Part shown: positions 41,799 through 51,870 of the stretch, in pieces
How the letters are laid out: each line of letters starts with the position of its first letter
Position numbering within the stretch: position 1 is the first letter of the stretch
NCBI RefSeq assembly: GCF_021654575.1
Contig: NZ_AP024488.1
Location: forward strand, 4,859,501-4,923,500
Reading direction: 5' to 3'
DNA from: Desulfoluna limicola
Lineage (GTDB): Bacteria; Desulfobacterota; Desulfobacteria; Desulfobacterales; Desulfolunaceae
DNA length: 64,000 nt
Position numbers and translations under genes: made by a program
The notes under the pieces: model-generated
Seen by the model: the letters and a program-made list of their open reading frames with translations, nothing else
Databases searched by the model: none
Told to the model about the DNA's origin: nothing

Positions 41799-43151
41799 AT
41801 GAACCCGACCATTTTCAGAGAATACGATATCCGCGGTGTGGCCGGAGAGGATTTCACCGAGGCCGACGCCTGCCTCATCGGCAAGGCCGTGGGGAGCTAT
41901 CTCAGGGGCAAGGGGAAAACCCGCATCGCCGTGGGCAAGGATTGCCGGACCACGTCGGATCTCTACACAGAGCACCTCATCGAAGGGCTGCTCTCCACCG
42001 GCTGTGACGTGACGGAGCTGGGGTATTGTGCCACCCCCCTTCTTTACTTTTCCATTCACCACCTGAAGCTCGAAGGGGGGGTGATGGTCACGGCCAGCCA
42101 CAACCCACCGGAGTACAACGGCTTCAAGATGTGCTGTGGCACCGACTCCATCCATGGGGCGGACATCAAGGGCCTGTACGACCTGATTGAGGCCGGCACC
42201 TTTGAAGAGGGGGCGGGGAGCCGCGGGACCACCGACATCCTGACCCCCTACCTTGATTACATGAGTGAGACCATGTCCATTTCTCGCCCCCTGAAGGTGG
42301 GAATCGATGCGGGCAACGGGTCTGCCGGTCCCATTGTCCTGCCTTTGCTGGAGCGGTTTGACCTTGCGGTGCACCCCCTCTACTGCGAGATGGATGGCAC
42401 CTTTCCCAACCACGAGGCTGACCCCACGGTTCTTGCGAACATGGAGGACCTCGTGGCCCTGGTGCGGGAGAAAAAGCTCGACCTGGGCATCGGGTACGAC
42501 GGGGACGGCGATCGCATCGGGGTGGTGGACGAGACGGGCACCATCATTTACGGGGACCAGCTGATGGTGATTTTTGCCCGTGAGATTCTCTCCCGCAAAC
42601 CCGGGGCCACCTTTATCTCCGAAGTCAAGTGCTCCCAGGTGATGTACGACGACATCAACGGCCGCGGCGGCAACGCCATCATGTGGAAAACCGGCCACTC
42701 CCTCATCAAGGAGAAGATGAAAGAGACAAAGGCCGAATTGGCAGGGGAGATGAGCGGGCATATCTTCTTTGCCGATCGTTACTTCGGCTATGACGATGCC
42801 CTGTATGCCACCCTGCGCCTTCTGGAGATCGTGGCCGATGAAGGAAAGCCCCTGTCAGCCCTTCTTTCTGACCTGCCGGTGACCTTCAACACCCCGGAGA
42901 TCCGTGTTGAGTGCCCGGACACGGTGAAATTTGCCATCGCAGGAAAGCTCAAGGAGCGGTTTGTTGCCACCCACACCGTGATTGATGTGGACGGGGCACG
43001 GGTCCTCTACGATGACGGCTGGGGGCTTGTCCGGGCGTCCAATACCCAGCCCGCCCTGGTGCTTCGCTTTGAAGCGTTGAGCGAAGAGAGCCTGGCAGCG
43101 ATTCGCTCCGAGATTGAAGGGGCCCTTGAGGAGATAATCGCCGCCTCCTGA
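41799..43151 (+). CDS. Phosphomannomutase/phosphoglucomutase (AlgC-like)
   Basis: A 450-residue enzyme of the alpha-D-phosphohexomutase superfamily. It has the FREYDIRG start, the phosphoserine loop TASHNPPEYNGFK, the metal loop GYDGDGDRIG, the sugar-binding GEMSGHIFF and the phosphate-binding RASNTQPALVLRFE. It converts mannose- or glucose-6-phosphate to the 1-phosphate for polysaccharide or lipopolysaccharide synthesis. The ATG at 41799 is preferred to a GTG 6 bp upstream because GAGGAGTGACC precedes it. Confidence 0.94.
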   Translation: MNPTIFREYDIRGVAGEDFTEADACLIGKAVGSYLRGKGKTRIAVGKDCRTTSDLYTEHLIEGLLSTGCDVTELGYCATPLLYFSIHHLKLEGGVMVTASHNPPEYNGFKMCCGTDSIHGADIKGLYDLIEAGTFEEGAGSRGTTDILTPYLDYMSETMSISRPLKVGIDAGNGSAGPIVLPLLERFDLAVHPLYCEMDGTFPNHEADPTVLANMEDLVALVREKKLDLGIGYDGDGDRIGVVDETGTIIYGDQLMVIFAREILSRKPGATFISEVKCSQVMYDDINGRGGNAIMWKTGHSLIKEKMKETKAELAGEMSGHIFFADRYFGYDDALYATLRLLEIVADEGKPLSALLSDLPVTFNTPEIRVECPDTVKFAIAGKLKERFVATHTVIDVDGARVLYDDGWGLVRASNTQPALVLRFEALSEESLAAIRSEIEGALEEIIAAS

Positions 43152-43208
43152 TCCCCCTTTTCCTCCCCCGCCTGCTCATCGCAGGCCGAGGGGAGGTGAA
43201 TTCCCCGA

Positions 43209-43260
43209 GGATCCGATGCCTTACTCTTTGGGTACCGGATCCCCGTTTTCCTCTTTTTTC
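43209..43260 (+). terminator. Likely terminator after phosphohexomutase gene
   Basis: GGATCCG (43209-43215) with CGGATCC (43236-43242), long loop, followed by CCGTTTTCCTCTTTTTT. Confidence 0.55.
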
Positions 43261-43813
43261 GCGACATGGACCGGTTATTTCGCCAATGTTCCGAACCACA
43301 ACATGTGATAAAAACTGAGGATCTTGTATCAACATGATGTGTTTTTTTGCTGCGTATTGCTACAGAGTGTTGAGTTCTTGATATTTTTTCCTTGATTAAT
43401 CCCGTTAACCCATGTAAAAAACAGACTAAAGTACCTTGAAGAGGAATACCCGGACTCGCATGAAGAGAAGAACACCGTTTTGCTTTCCCCCTTATGTACC
43501 AGGTGCACTTTTTCGGCACCCCTGCTTAACACGAACCGCGCGACTCCGGAGCAAACTTTCACTATACCCGACCATCAGCCCTCGCGCTGAGACCCTTCGG
43601 GTGGCTGACACGCAGCGCCTCTTTTCAAGATATATCCACTAACCACTTCCAAACCATACGACACCGCATACACTTTCCCTTTGCCGATCTCACGGCGGAC
43701 TGCTTTGTGCACGGGTCCCTTTACGATTCGGCAGGCGGAAGAGATAAAAAAGCGTCTTTTGGGGTTCTGGCCAAGGGCGTCGTAAGTCAAACCATAACAA
43801 GGAGGAAGGTGTT
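43261..43813. other. Upstream region and probable long 5' leader of the cold-shock gene
   Basis: About 550 bp without a convincing gene. Long leaders are usual for cold-shock mRNAs. The stretch 43260-43480 is A/T-rich and could hold the promoter. AAGGAGGAAGGTGTT is the ribosome binding site. Confidence 0.4.
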
Positions 43814-44014
43814 TTGGCAGAAGGAACAGTAAAATGGTTTAGTGACAAGAAGGGGTACGGATTCATTGAGCGAGATGACGGATCCGATGTGTTTGTTCAT
43901 CACAGTTCCATTGATATGCCGGGGTTCCGAACCCTGTCTGAAGGTGAAAAGGTATCCTTCGAACTTGAAGAGAGCGACAGAGGGTGTGCCGCAAAGAGCG
44001 TCATGCGCCTGTAG
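43814..44014 (+). CDS. Cold-shock domain protein
   Basis: A 66-residue single-strand nucleic-acid binding protein. RNP1 is [13 protein letters not shown] and RNP2 is VFVHHSSI. The start is TTG at 43814 (reading M-A-E-G-T-V-K-W-F), preceded by a strong AAGGAGGAAGG. The C-terminus ends [11 protein letters not shown], typical of the family. Monocistronic, with a strong terminator after it. A member of the CspA/CspC group; the exact paralogue cannot be named. Confidence 0.93.
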   Translation: MAEGTVKWFSDKKGYGFIERDDGSDVFVHHSSIDMPGFRTLSEGEKVSFELEESDRGCAAKSVMRL

Positions 44015-44043
44015 CACTTGCCATCATACGTCGTAAGATAATG

Positions 44044-44086
44044 AAAGGGGCCTGTACCGCGAGAGCGCGGTGCAGGCCCCTTTTTT
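44044..44086 (+). terminator. Strong intrinsic terminator after cold-shock gene
   Basis: GGGGCCTG-ACCGCG paired with CGCGGT-CAGGCCCC around AGA, with A3 before and T6 after. It also separates the convergent mutL gene. Confidence 0.92.
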
Positions 44087-44118
44087 GCGTGTAAACAAAG
44101 GCGGCGGGCCTTGCGCTG

Positions 44119-45990
44119 CTAACGCTTGAAGGCCCTCTCCAGGCTGCCGGTGCTCCATCGGATCCATGTGGGGCGACCGTGGGGGCAGAAGGACGGGTCT
44201 TCACAGGCGTCCATCTCGGCGAGCAGGCGGGCGATCTCTTTGGGGGAGAGGGCTTGCCCTGCTCGAATGGCGCAGTGGCAGGCCATGAGGATGAGGCACT
44301 CGTCCAGGGCGCGTTCCAGGGTGTCCTTTCGTCCCATGCGGACCATTTTTTCGGCCACCTCGCTCACCAGGCGGGCCATGCCGTCGCTGGCGAGCATGGA
44401 GGGCACGGACTTGATGACAAAGGTGGTGCCGCCAAAGGGTTCCACCTCCAGGCCGAACCGCACGAGCTCGCCAAGGATGTCGCCGATGGCATCGGCTTCC
44501 CGGTAGCCCAGCTCCACGGTTTCGGGGACAAGAAGCCGCTGGGAGAGGGCGGTGCCCCCGCCCTTGAGCTTTTCAAAGACCACCCGTTCGTGGGCGGCGT
44601 GCTGGTCGATGACAATGAGGCCGTCACCGGCATCGCAGAGGATGTAAGTGCCGGCGTGCTGGCCGATGACGCGAAGGGAGGCAAATTTACCGAGGCGTCG
44701 AGGGGCCTGAGCCGGGGACTCATCCACGGCCTCGTCATAGAGGCCCTCCTCCTCCACTGCAGCGGCCGACAGGGACTCGGGTTCCCATGTCTCGGGGAGG
44801 ACGGGCGCCTGCCACTCCCGTCGGGGGAAGGGGGGCGGGGGCTCATCCGCAACGGTAACGGGGGCGCCCTCCTCAAAAAGGGCCGTCGGTTCGGCAATGC
44901 GAGTCTCCAGGCCCTCCATGCGGGGCGGCAGGGATGCCGCGGGGGTAAACGCAGGGGTGAGGCTCCGGGGCTGCCCACCCCCAAAACGGCGGGAGGCCGC
45001 TTCGGCGGCATTCAAGGCCTCACGGACCCCGTCTTCCACGGCAAGGCCCACGGAGGAGGCGTCCCGAAAGCGCACCTCATTTTTGGCCGGGTGAACGTTG
45101 ACATCCACCCAGTCGCAGGGCAGGGTGATGGCGAGCATGCCCAAGGGGAAGCGGCCCTTCATGAGTCGGGGGCGGAATCCGGCGAGGAGCGAGTTCAGAA
45201 TCACCCGGTCCTTTACGGGCCGGCCGTTAACGTAAAGAAAGATCTTCTGGGTGGTGCTCCGGGTGACCTCCGGGGAGGTGACAAAGCCGCTGACGGTCAG
45301 CTCGCCGCGGGTGATGGAGACGGGGTGGAGGTTGCCGCGGACGTCCCGGCTGAGGACCTCTTCCACCCTCTGGCGAAGGTCTGTGGTGGCCGGCCAGCTT
45401 TTCACCACCTTGCCGTTGTGGGTGAGGCGGAAGCGGACACCGGGCCAGGCCAGGGCGATGGCGGACACCGTGTCGGCAATGTGCCCCATTTCGGTGCCCT
45501 CCCCTTTTAGGAACTTGCGGCGGGCGGGGGTGTTGAAGAAGAGGTGGTTCACGGAGATGAGGGTCCCCGTGGGGGCCCCGGTCTCCGTTACGTTTGTCAC
45601 CTTTCCCCCGGCCATCTCCACCGTGCAGCCGATGTCCAGGTGGTCCGCGCGGGTGGTGAGGGTGAATTTGGAGACGGAGGCGATGCTGGGCAGGGCCTCC
45701 CCGCGGAAGCCCAGGGTCGTGATGTTGAAGAGGTCGTCGTCGGTGTAGATTTTGCTGGTGGCGTACCGCTCGATGGCGAGCATGGCGTCGTCGGCAGCCA
45801 TGCCGCAGCCGTCATCGGCCACGCGGATGAGCCGCCGTCCCCCTTTCTCCACATCGATGGTGATGGACCGGCTCTTGGCATCCAGGGCGTTTTCCACCAA
45901 TTCCTTCACCACCGAGGCGGGGCGTTCCACCACCTCGCCGGCGGCAATTTTGTTGGAGAGAATGTCAGGGAGTATACGAACCTTGGTCAT
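44119..45990 (-). CDS. mutL: DNA mismatch repair protein MutL
   Basis: A 623-residue GHKL ATPase. The N-terminal half has IAAGEVVERPASVVKELVEN, DDGCGM and GFRGEALPSIASV. The C-terminal endonuclease motif is present as IDQHAAHERVVFEKL, with supporting ACHCAIRAGQALS and FCPHGRPT, so it is of the nicking type. The ATG at 45990 follows GGAGCCCCCC; the TTG 12 bp upstream is less likely. mutS is not in the window. It follows gatA and a 62-residue protein on the same strand. Confidence 0.95.
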   Translation of the reverse strand: MTKVRILPDILSNKIAAGEVVERPASVVKELVENALDAKSRSITIDVEKGGRRLIRVADDGCGMAADDAMLAIERYATSKIYTDDDLFNITTLGFRGEALPSIASVSKFTLTTRADHLDIGCTVEMAGGKVTNVTETGAPTGTLISVNHLFFNTPARRKFLKGEGTEMGHIADTVSAIALAWPGVRFRLTHNGKVVKSWPATTDLRQRVEEVLSRDVRGNLHPVSITRGELTVSGFVTSPEVTRSTTQKIFLYVNGRPVKDRVILNSLLAGFRPRLMKGRFPLGMLAITLPCDWVDVNVHPAKNEVRFRDASSVGLAVEDGVREALNAAEAASRRFGGGQPRSLTPAFTPAASLPPRMEGLETRIAEPTALFEEGAPVTVADEPPPPFPRREWQAPVLPETWEPESLSAAAVEEEGLYDEAVDESPAQAPRRLGKFASLRVIGQHAGTYILCDAGDGLIVIDQHAAHERVVFEKLKGGGTALSQRLLVPETVELGYREADAIGDILGELVRFGLEVEPFGGTTFVIKSVPSMLASDGMARLVSEVAEKMVRMGRKDTLERALDECLILMACHCAIRAGQALSPKEIARLLAEMDACEDPSFCPHGRPTWIRWSTGSLERAFKR

Positions 45991-46087
45991 GGGGGGCTCC
46001 AATGGCGCGTCCAGCTTCCCTTAAAACACGTAGGGTGTGCTGCCGCGCAAAAAAAAAACAGGGCGGCCTTAACAGGCCGCCCGGGTA

Positions 46088-46276
46088 TTACGTCGGTTTC
46101 TTCTCTTCGGTGCTTAAGGTCCGAAGCAGGGCGTCGGACTCGTTCGGGGAGAGGTTGAACCGCATGCCGGCTTCATCCACCAGGGCAAGAAGCCCCATGC
46201 CCGGATGGTCACGTCGCGCCTCGCTTGCCCAGCAGAGGGCCTTTTTCAGAGCGCTGCCTTCAGGTACGACGGTCAT
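46088..46276 (-). CDS. Small conserved-looking protein of unknown function
   Basis: 62 residues, MTVVPEGSALKKALCWASEA to TLSTEEKKPT. The ATG at 46276 follows GGGAGGTGAGC, a strong signal. The composition is normal for this genome. It lies between gatA and mutL on the same strand and may be part of that operon. No domain recognised. Confidence 0.6.
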   Translation of the reverse strand: MTVVPEGSALKKALCWASEARRDHPGMGLLALVDEAGMRFNLSPNESDALLRTLSTEEKKPT

Positions 46277-46337
46277 GCTCACCTCCCCGTTGAGAGATGG
46301 CCGGTGGCCTCAAAGGGGCGTTCCGGCCGTCCGATGA

Positions 46338-47810
46338 TTAGAGTCTCGGGCGCGCCTGCGTCAGGTTTGCGGCCCGCTCGAAGTGCCAGGCCACCTTAAG
46401 GAGGGTGGCTTCGTCAAAGTGGCGCCCCAAAAGCTGCAGCCCTACGGGAAGGCCTTCGCCGGTGAAGCCGCAGGGCACGCTCATGCCCGGGATGCCGGCC
46501 AGGTTGGCCGAGAGGGTGAAGATATCCGAGAGGTACATCTTCAAGGGGTCGTCGCCCTCTTCCCCGATTTTTCCTGCCGGGGACGGGGCCGCCGGAGAGA
46601 TGATAAAGTCGCACGACTGAAACGCCTTGGTGAAGTCGTCGAGGATAAGGGTCCGCACCTGGGAGGCTTTTTTGTAGTAGGCGTCGTAGTAGCCGGAGGA
46701 GAGGGCGTAGGTGCCGATGATGATGCGGCGCTTTACCTCCTCTCCGAATCCTTCGGAGCGGGTCTGTTTGTACAGGGCGAGCAGGCCCTCCCCTTCCCGC
46801 TCGCTGATGCCGTAGCGAACCCCGTCGTAACGGGCGAGGTTGGAGCTCGCCTCGGACGGGGCGATGACGTAGTAGGCGGCCACGGCGTACTCGGTGTGGG
46901 GCAGGGAGACGGGCACGCAGCGGGCGCCCAGCGATTCCAGAAGGGCTTTGGCCTCGGTGACGGATGCCATCACCTCCGGGTCCACCCCTTCGGCCTGCCA
47001 GTATTCGGCCGGGATGCCCACGGTCATGCCGGAAAGCCCCTTGCCTTCATCTTCCTTCATGAGGCTGCGATAGGCCGGCACCTCTTTGGGCACCGAGGTG
47101 GAGTCCTTGGGGTCGTGGCCGCTGATGGCTTCCATCATCAGGGCGCAGTCCTCCACGCTCTTGGTCATGGGGCCGATCTGGTCCAGGGAGGAGGCAAAGG
47201 CCACGAGGCCGTAGCGGGAGACCCGGCCGTAGGTGGGTTTCATGCCGACGATGCCACAATGGGAGGCGGGCTGACGGATGGAGCCGCCGGTGTCGCTGCC
47301 CAGGGAGGCCAGGCAGAGGTCGGCTGCCACGGCCGCAGCGGACCCCCCGCTGGAGCCACCGGGAAACCGGGTGAGGTCCCAGGGGTTTCGGGTGGTCTGG
47401 AGGGCCGAATGCTCGGTGGTGGACCCCATGGCAAACTCATCCATGTTGAGCTTGCCGGGGAAGACCGCACCGGCTGCTTTCAGTTTGGTCACCACGGTGG
47501 CGTCGTAGGTGGGGACAAAGTGTTCCAGCATCTTCGAGGCACAGGTGGTTTTCACCCCTTTGGTGCAGAGCAGGTCCTTGAGACCCACGGGAAGGCCGGT
47601 CAAGGGGCCTCCCTCACCTTTGGCGAGGCGGGCATCTGCGGCATCGGCAGCGGCAAGGGCTCCCTCGTTGTCCACGGTGATGTAGGCGCCCACCTTGCCA
47701 TCCACGGCGGCGATGCGGTCCAGAACCGCCTCGGTCAACTCCCGGGAGCTTGCCTTCTTATCGCGAAGAAGCCCTTCGGCTTCGGTCAGGGTCATTTCGT
47801 ACAGTGACAT
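46338..47810 (-). CDS. gatA: Glutamyl-tRNA(Gln)/aspartyl-tRNA(Asn) amidotransferase subunit A
   Basis: A 490-residue amidase-signature enzyme that releases ammonia from glutamine for tRNA-dependent amidation. The Lys-cisSer-Ser triad is visible in VGLKDLLCTKG, GSDTGGSIRQP and GGSSGGSAAAVA. The ATG at 47810 follows AGGAGAGGC. It is just downstream of gatC (15 bp after its stop). gatB is absent from the window. Confidence 0.96.
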   Translation of the reverse strand: MSLYEMTLTEAEGLLRDKKASSRELTEAVLDRIAAVDGKVGAYITVDNEGALAAADAADARLAKGEGGPLTGLPVGLKDLLCTKGVKTTCASKMLEHFVPTYDATVVTKLKAAGAVFPGKLNMDEFAMGSTTEHSALQTTRNPWDLTRFPGGSSGGSAAAVAADLCLASLGSDTGGSIRQPASHCGIVGMKPTYGRVSRYGLVAFASSLDQIGPMTKSVEDCALMMEAISGHDPKDSTSVPKEVPAYRSLMKEDEGKGLSGMTVGIPAEYWQAEGVDPEVMASVTEAKALLESLGARCVPVSLPHTEYAVAAYYVIAPSEASSNLARYDGVRYGISEREGEGLLALYKQTRSEGFGEEVKRRIIIGTYALSSGYYDAYYKKASQVRTLILDDFTKAFQSCDFIISPAAPSPAGKIGEEGDDPLKMYLSDIFTLSANLAGIPGMSVPCGFTGEGLPVGLQLLGRHFDEATLLKVAWHFERAANLTQARPRL

Positions 47811-47825
47811 TGCCTCTCCTTTCAT

Positions 47826-48113
47826 CTACCCCACCACCTTGGGGACCACAAACATGCCATCTTCCTTCTCCGGCGCATTGGCCAGGGTCTCTTCCGCTCC
47901 GGGATGGGTGTGCACCACATCTTCCCTCAACGCGTTGGTGAGGTCGATGGCGTGGGTGGTGGGCTCCACCCCGTCGGTGTCGGCTTTTTCAAGGGTATCC
48001 ACATACGAGAGAATGTTGCCAATCTGTGCGGCGAGTTTCTCCACGTCGTTTTCGTCCACATTGAGGCGTGCCAGGTTGGCCACGTAGAGGACCTCTTCCT
48101 TCGTGATCGTCAT
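47826..48113 (-). CDS. gatC: Amidotransferase subunit C
   Basis: A 95-residue scaffold subunit that stabilises GatA. It has VANLARLNVDENDVEKLAAQ and LREDVVH, typical of GatC. GGAGTGAGAT precedes the ATG. First of the gatC-gatA pair, downstream of the SPOR protein gene. Confidence 0.95.
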   Translation of the reverse strand: MTITKEEVLYVANLARLNVDENDVEKLAAQIGNILSYVDTLEKADTDGVEPTTHAIDLTNALREDVVHTHPGAEETLANAPEKEDGMFVVPKVVG

Positions 48114-48174
48114 ATCTCACTCCTTTGTCCATCCCATGGATGGCCTCGTCATATCGGTGTTGCCACTCGGTCCG

Positions 48175-48882
48175 TCAAAGCTTGACGACATAGGCCTTGC
48201 CCTTCAACGGGGCGAGTCTCGCGAGCTCTTTTTGGGCGGCGTCCCGCTCGGTGAACCGTCCCACGCGGACCCGGTACCAGGTCTGGCCCTTGCTGTTTGT
48301 GGCGGCCATAAAGTAGGCAGGAAAGCCTTTGTCCCGCAGGGCTTTCGCTTCGGACTCGGCCGACTCCTCTTTGATGTGGGCCGCCACCTGAATGGTGAAG
48401 CCCGAGGTGGGCGGGGCGATGGCCGGTGCCGGGGCGGGCTTTGTTGCCGGCCTGGTGACGGCAGGGTCCGGGGCCGAAGGGGGCTTTGCCGGGGGCAGCG
48501 TAACGGCCTGGCTGGGTGCCTGGCCAGGCTTCAGCACCGGGGTCTCCGTCTTGGTCATTCGGCTCGATTTGGTGATGGCCTCTTCGCTTTGGTTCACCTC
48601 TTTGTAGAAGGAGAGCTCCACGGGAGGGGCCGTTGGCGCCAGGGGTGCCACCTGCTGTTCCGGTCGCGGCACCGCCTGCTTGTCCGGAATCACGGCCAGC
48701 TCGCGTTGCACATCCGTGGGGATGAGGTCCACCTCGATGCTGCCGCGACCCACCAGTATCCCCAGGAAGAACAACCAGCCGAAGAGGAGAAATAGAGCCA
48801 CACTCCAGCCGAAGGTCTCCCGGCTGCTCAGGGTAATAAAGGGTGCCTGGTCCTTCGGATTTGTCTTGGCCGCGTTTGCCAT
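48175..48882 (-). CDS. SPOR-domain membrane protein
   Basis: A 235-residue protein. Cytoplasmic N-terminus, one membrane segment (SVALFLLFGWLFFLGILVG), a long Pro/Ala-rich stretch, then a C-terminal SPOR repeat (FTIQVAAHIKEESAESEAKA, then YRVRVGRFTERDAAQKELA) that binds denuded peptidoglycan glycans. Likely a cell-division or wall-associated factor. Lies between argS and gatC on the same strand. Confidence 0.88.
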   Translation of the reverse strand: MANAAKTNPKDQAPFITLSSRETFGWSVALFLLFGWLFFLGILVGRGSIEVDLIPTDVQRELAVIPDKQAVPRPEQQVAPLAPTAPPVELSFYKEVNQSEEAITKSSRMTKTETPVLKPGQAPSQAVTLPPAKPPSAPDPAVTRPATKPAPAPAIAPPTSGFTIQVAAHIKEESAESEAKALRDKGFPAYFMAATNSKGQTWYRVRVGRFTERDAAQKELARLAPLKGKAYVVKL

Positions 48883-48940
48883 GATTCCCTCGGGGTTCGG
48901 GTCGACGGGCCCGGAGAAGACCGGGCCCGCTTAAGTCAGG

Positions 48941-50599
48941 TTACATCTTCTCCGGTGCCGACACGCCCAGAAGGGCCAGGCCGGTTTTGATCACCTGTCT
49001 GACGGATGCCACCAGTCGCAGGCGGGCCGCCGAAAGCGAGGCGTCATCGGTGAGAACCTTGTGCTTGTTGTAGTAGCTGTGGAAGGCCGAGGCCAGCTCC
49101 ATCAGGTAGTAGGAGATGCGGTGGGGCTCCATGAGCTTTGCCGCCGTTTCCACCACCTCGGGGAAGCGGAGCATCGCCTTCATGAGGGCGATCTCTTCGG
49201 GCTGAGAGAGGGCCTCCATGGGGGCGTCGGAGACGGTGAGCCCCTTTTCAGCCCTGGCCTTCTCCAGGATGCTGGAGATACGGGCATGCACATACTGCAC
49301 GTAGAAGACCGGGTTGTCGTTGGTCTTCCTCTTGGCCAGCTCGAGATCAAAGTCCAGGGGGCTGTCGTAGTGGCGGGAGAGGAAGATGAATCGGGCGGCA
49401 TCGGCCCCCACCTCCTCCACCACGTCCTTTAGGGTGACAAATTCGCCGGAGCGTGTGCTCATGGCCACGGGCTCCCCGCCTCGCAAAAGGTTCACCAGCT
49501 GGACGAGGATGACGTCAAAATCATCCGAGTTGTGCCCTGTGGCGGTGATGCAGGCGTTGATGCGGGGGATGTACCCGTGGTGGTCGGCTCCCCAGACATC
49601 GATGAGTCGCTGGTACCCGCGTTCGAATTTGTTCATGTGGTAGGCGATGTCGGAGGCAAAATAGGTGGTCTGGCCGTTGCTGCGAACCACCACGCGGTCC
49701 TTTTCGTCGCCGTAGTCCGTGGTCTTGAACCAGAAGGCCCCGTCTTTTTCATAGACGGTGCCCTTCTCTTTCAGGGACTCGATGGTTTCCATCACCTTTT
49801 CGGCATCGTAGAGGCTCTGCTCGCTGAACCAGTTGTCAAAGGGGACACCAAAGGCCTCCAGGTCGGTCTTGATGCCGGAAAGGATCACGCCTGCGGCATG
49901 ACGGGCGCAGAGCTGCACCGCCTCCTCTTCGTCCATGGCCAGAAGGGAGTCCCCTTTGTCGGCCTTCACCGCCTGGGCCATGTCGATGATGTAGTCGCCC
50001 TGGTAGCAGTCCTCGGGAAAATCCACGGCCTTGCCGCAGAGCTCCCGGTAGCGCAGATAGAGGGAGAGGCCCAGGGTGCGGATCTGGCGACCGGAGTCGT
50101 TGATGTAGTACTCCTTGTCCACATCAAAGCCGGCGAAGGCAAGGATGCGGGCCGTGCTGTCGCCCACGGCCGCCCCCCGTCCGTGGCCCACGTGGAGGGG
50201 CCCCGTGGGGTTGGCGCTGACAAATTCCACCTGCACCTTTTTGCCGGCCCCCATGTCAGAGGCTCCGTAGGTGTTGCCGCCCGCCTCCACCCGTTCCACA
50301 GCGGTGAGCCAGGCATCATTTTTCAGGAAGAGGTTGATAAAGCCGGGGCCGGCAATGTCCACCCGCTCCACCATTCCGCCGTCCACGGGGATTTCTGCCA
50401 CAACGGCTTCCGCGATTTTCCGGGGGGGCATCTTCTGTGCCTTGGCCATGACCATGGCGATGTTGGTGGAAAAATCACCTTGAGCGCCCACCTTGGGTGT
50501 TTCTATGGTGACGGAGGGGAACTCATCGGAGGGGAGGGCCCCCTTGTCATACGCCGAACGTGCGGCGTTTTCGATCAATGCTTTGATTGTCTGCTTCAT
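48941..50599 (-). CDS. argS: Arginyl-tRNA synthetase
   Basis: A 552-residue class I synthetase. An N-terminal additional domain is followed by the HIGH-type motif [17 protein letters not shown] and the C-terminal anticodon-binding domain with [10 protein letters not shown] at the end. The KMSK motif is replaced by [10 protein letters not shown], as in many ArgRS. It starts the run argS, SPOR protein, gatC, gatA, all in the same direction. Confidence 0.96.
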   Translation of the reverse strand: MKQTIKALIENAARSAYDKGALPSDEFPSVTIETPKVGAQGDFSTNIAMVMAKAQKMPPRKIAEAVVAEIPVDGGMVERVDIAGPGFINLFLKNDAWLTAVERVEAGGNTYGASDMGAGKKVQVEFVSANPTGPLHVGHGRGAAVGDSTARILAFAGFDVDKEYYINDSGRQIRTLGLSLYLRYRELCGKAVDFPEDCYQGDYIIDMAQAVKADKGDSLLAMDEEEAVQLCARHAAGVILSGIKTDLEAFGVPFDNWFSEQSLYDAEKVMETIESLKEKGTVYEKDGAFWFKTTDYGDEKDRVVVRSNGQTTYFASDIAYHMNKFERGYQRLIDVWGADHHGYIPRINACITATGHNSDDFDVILVQLVNLLRGGEPVAMSTRSGEFVTLKDVVEEVGADAARFIFLSRHYDSPLDFDLELAKRKTNDNPVFYVQYVHARISSILEKARAEKGLTVSDAPMEALSQPEEIALMKAMLRFPEVVETAAKLMEPHRISYYLMELASAFHSYYNKHKVLTDDASLSAARLRLVASVRQVIKTGLALLGVSAPEKM

Positions 50600-50893
50600 C
50601 TGATCTGCTTCACTTTATGGTTCATGACGGCCTGGCACAGCCAAAAGGTTCGGTCCAAGTCCACACCGGGTGCAAAAAACACCGCTTTGACACGCCTTCT
50701 GCATCAGGGGCCGCCATGGGTGGGAGGTCGTACTGCCGTGGGGGGCTGCTGTGGCAGCCTTAAAATGTCGAAATGGGACCCGGTGCCGGCATGGCGCTCG
50801 CCAAGCCAATAGCCCCATTTTAAAAGAACATTATGTAATAAATAGTTTTGCCCTGCAAGTCAAGGCGCTGGGGGTGCCTTGGGCCTTTACCAT
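50600..50893. other. Intergenic region upstream of argS
   Basis: About 290 bp with no convincing gene. It should contain the argS promoter. Otherwise nothing recognisable. Confidence 0.35.
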
Positions 50894-50922
50894 AAAAAAA
50901 AGGGCCGTGGTTTCCCCGGCCC
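50894..50922 (-). terminator. Intrinsic terminator after unknown acidic-protein gene
   Basis: On the - strand GGGCCG-GGG-AAA-CC-CGGCCC, followed by T8. It lies about 180 bp after the stop at 51101. Confidence 0.65.
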
Positions 50923-51100
50923 AGGACGGTGCAGGCACTTAAGCACTTGGCGAGCGCATCGGACAGCAACGCTTTTTTTTATGCGGACGGCGGAGCTGGG
51001 AACATGGGGGCGGGGGCCCCGCCATGCCCCGGGGGGCCGGGGCAACAAAGGGGAGCTGTCGGCCCGTCACCGGCCTTTGCCCTGCACACATGGCCGTGGA

Positions 51101-51517
51101 TCAGACCTCGGCATCGGGCTCCGAATCGACGGTGTCGTCGTCATCCTCCAGGAGCTTGTCGATCTCCACCAGCTCTTTCTCACTGGTGACCAGGGCTTCC
51201 TGGGCTTCTTCCTTGCGGCTTTCCAGGGCGTCGTTGTCGCAGAAGGCGATCTTGAGCGAGTCCTGGGCGCCCTCACCGAACATGGAGAGGATCCCCTCTG
51301 CCAGGGTGTTTGCGGAGAACTCGGGGGGGAAGAAGTTGTTGCTGCGGAACATGTCGACGAGGGCCTCTTTGCCTGCGGCAAGGGCTGCCTCCACGGTGTC
51401 CAGGGGAAAGCTCTCCAGGTGGAGGACCGTGAACTTGCTCACATCGGTTTCCGCCATCTCTTTGATGGTGAGGGTGCCTGCGTCAAGGTCCTTGTCAATG
51501 AGGTATTTTTGCTCCAT
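51101..51517 (-). CDS. Acidic protein of unknown function
   Basis: A 138-residue cytoplasmic protein with a strongly acidic C-terminus (LLEDDDDTVDSEPDAEV) and a long helical middle. It contains PPEFSANTLAEGILSMFG and a C-terminal helix rich in Glu and Ala. No domain recognised. It starts MEQKYLIDKDLDAGTLTI. Its own terminator and flanking gaps suggest a single-gene unit. Confidence 0.65.
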   Translation of the reverse strand: MEQKYLIDKDLDAGTLTIKEMAETDVSKFTVLHLESFPLDTVEAALAAGKEALVDMFRSNNFFPPEFSANTLAEGILSMFGEGAQDSLKIAFCDNDALESRKEEAQEALVTSEKELVEIDKLLEDDDDTVDSEPDAEV

Positions 51518-51823
51518 GGTTTATCTCCGAATGGTTGCTCCGCCCGACGTAAGGGGGGCGGAAGGTACAGACATGTCTGGGTTATGTGAGGCCCGCCACC
51601 TTGGCGGACCGAAGAAAAAACGCCGGGCTATCATTTGCGGGGGCAGCCCCTTGCGCACAGCCACGGCGATACGGGAAATCAAAAGGCCCCTATGGACCTT
51701 TGCGTTTCGTTAATTCTTAATAATAAGCGAAAATCCTCCGATGTCAACACAGTTGCGGGATCATCGCTTCAAGGGCTTTCCCCTCCTTATTTTCAGAGGG
51801 CGGAAAATTGTCCAACAAAGCTG
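51518..51823. other. Gap upstream of the tRNA-Ser pair
   Basis: Nothing recognised in about 300 bp besides the leader of the acidic-protein gene. Confidence 0.35.
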
Positions 51824-51852
51824 TTGACCTTGCCCGCGTCTAATGGTAATTA
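51824..51852 (+). promoter_or_regulatory. Promoter of the tRNA-Ser genes
   Basis: TTGACC (51824-51829), 17-bp spacer, TAATTA (51847-51852), about 18 bp before the first tRNA. Confidence 0.65.
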
Positions 51853-51870
51853 GTCCGAGTAATTTTGAGT

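Noticed and set aside
43436-43642. Small basic frame upstream of the cold-shock gene
   Set aside because: Arg/Thr-rich with no start signal or similarity. More likely part of the leader region.
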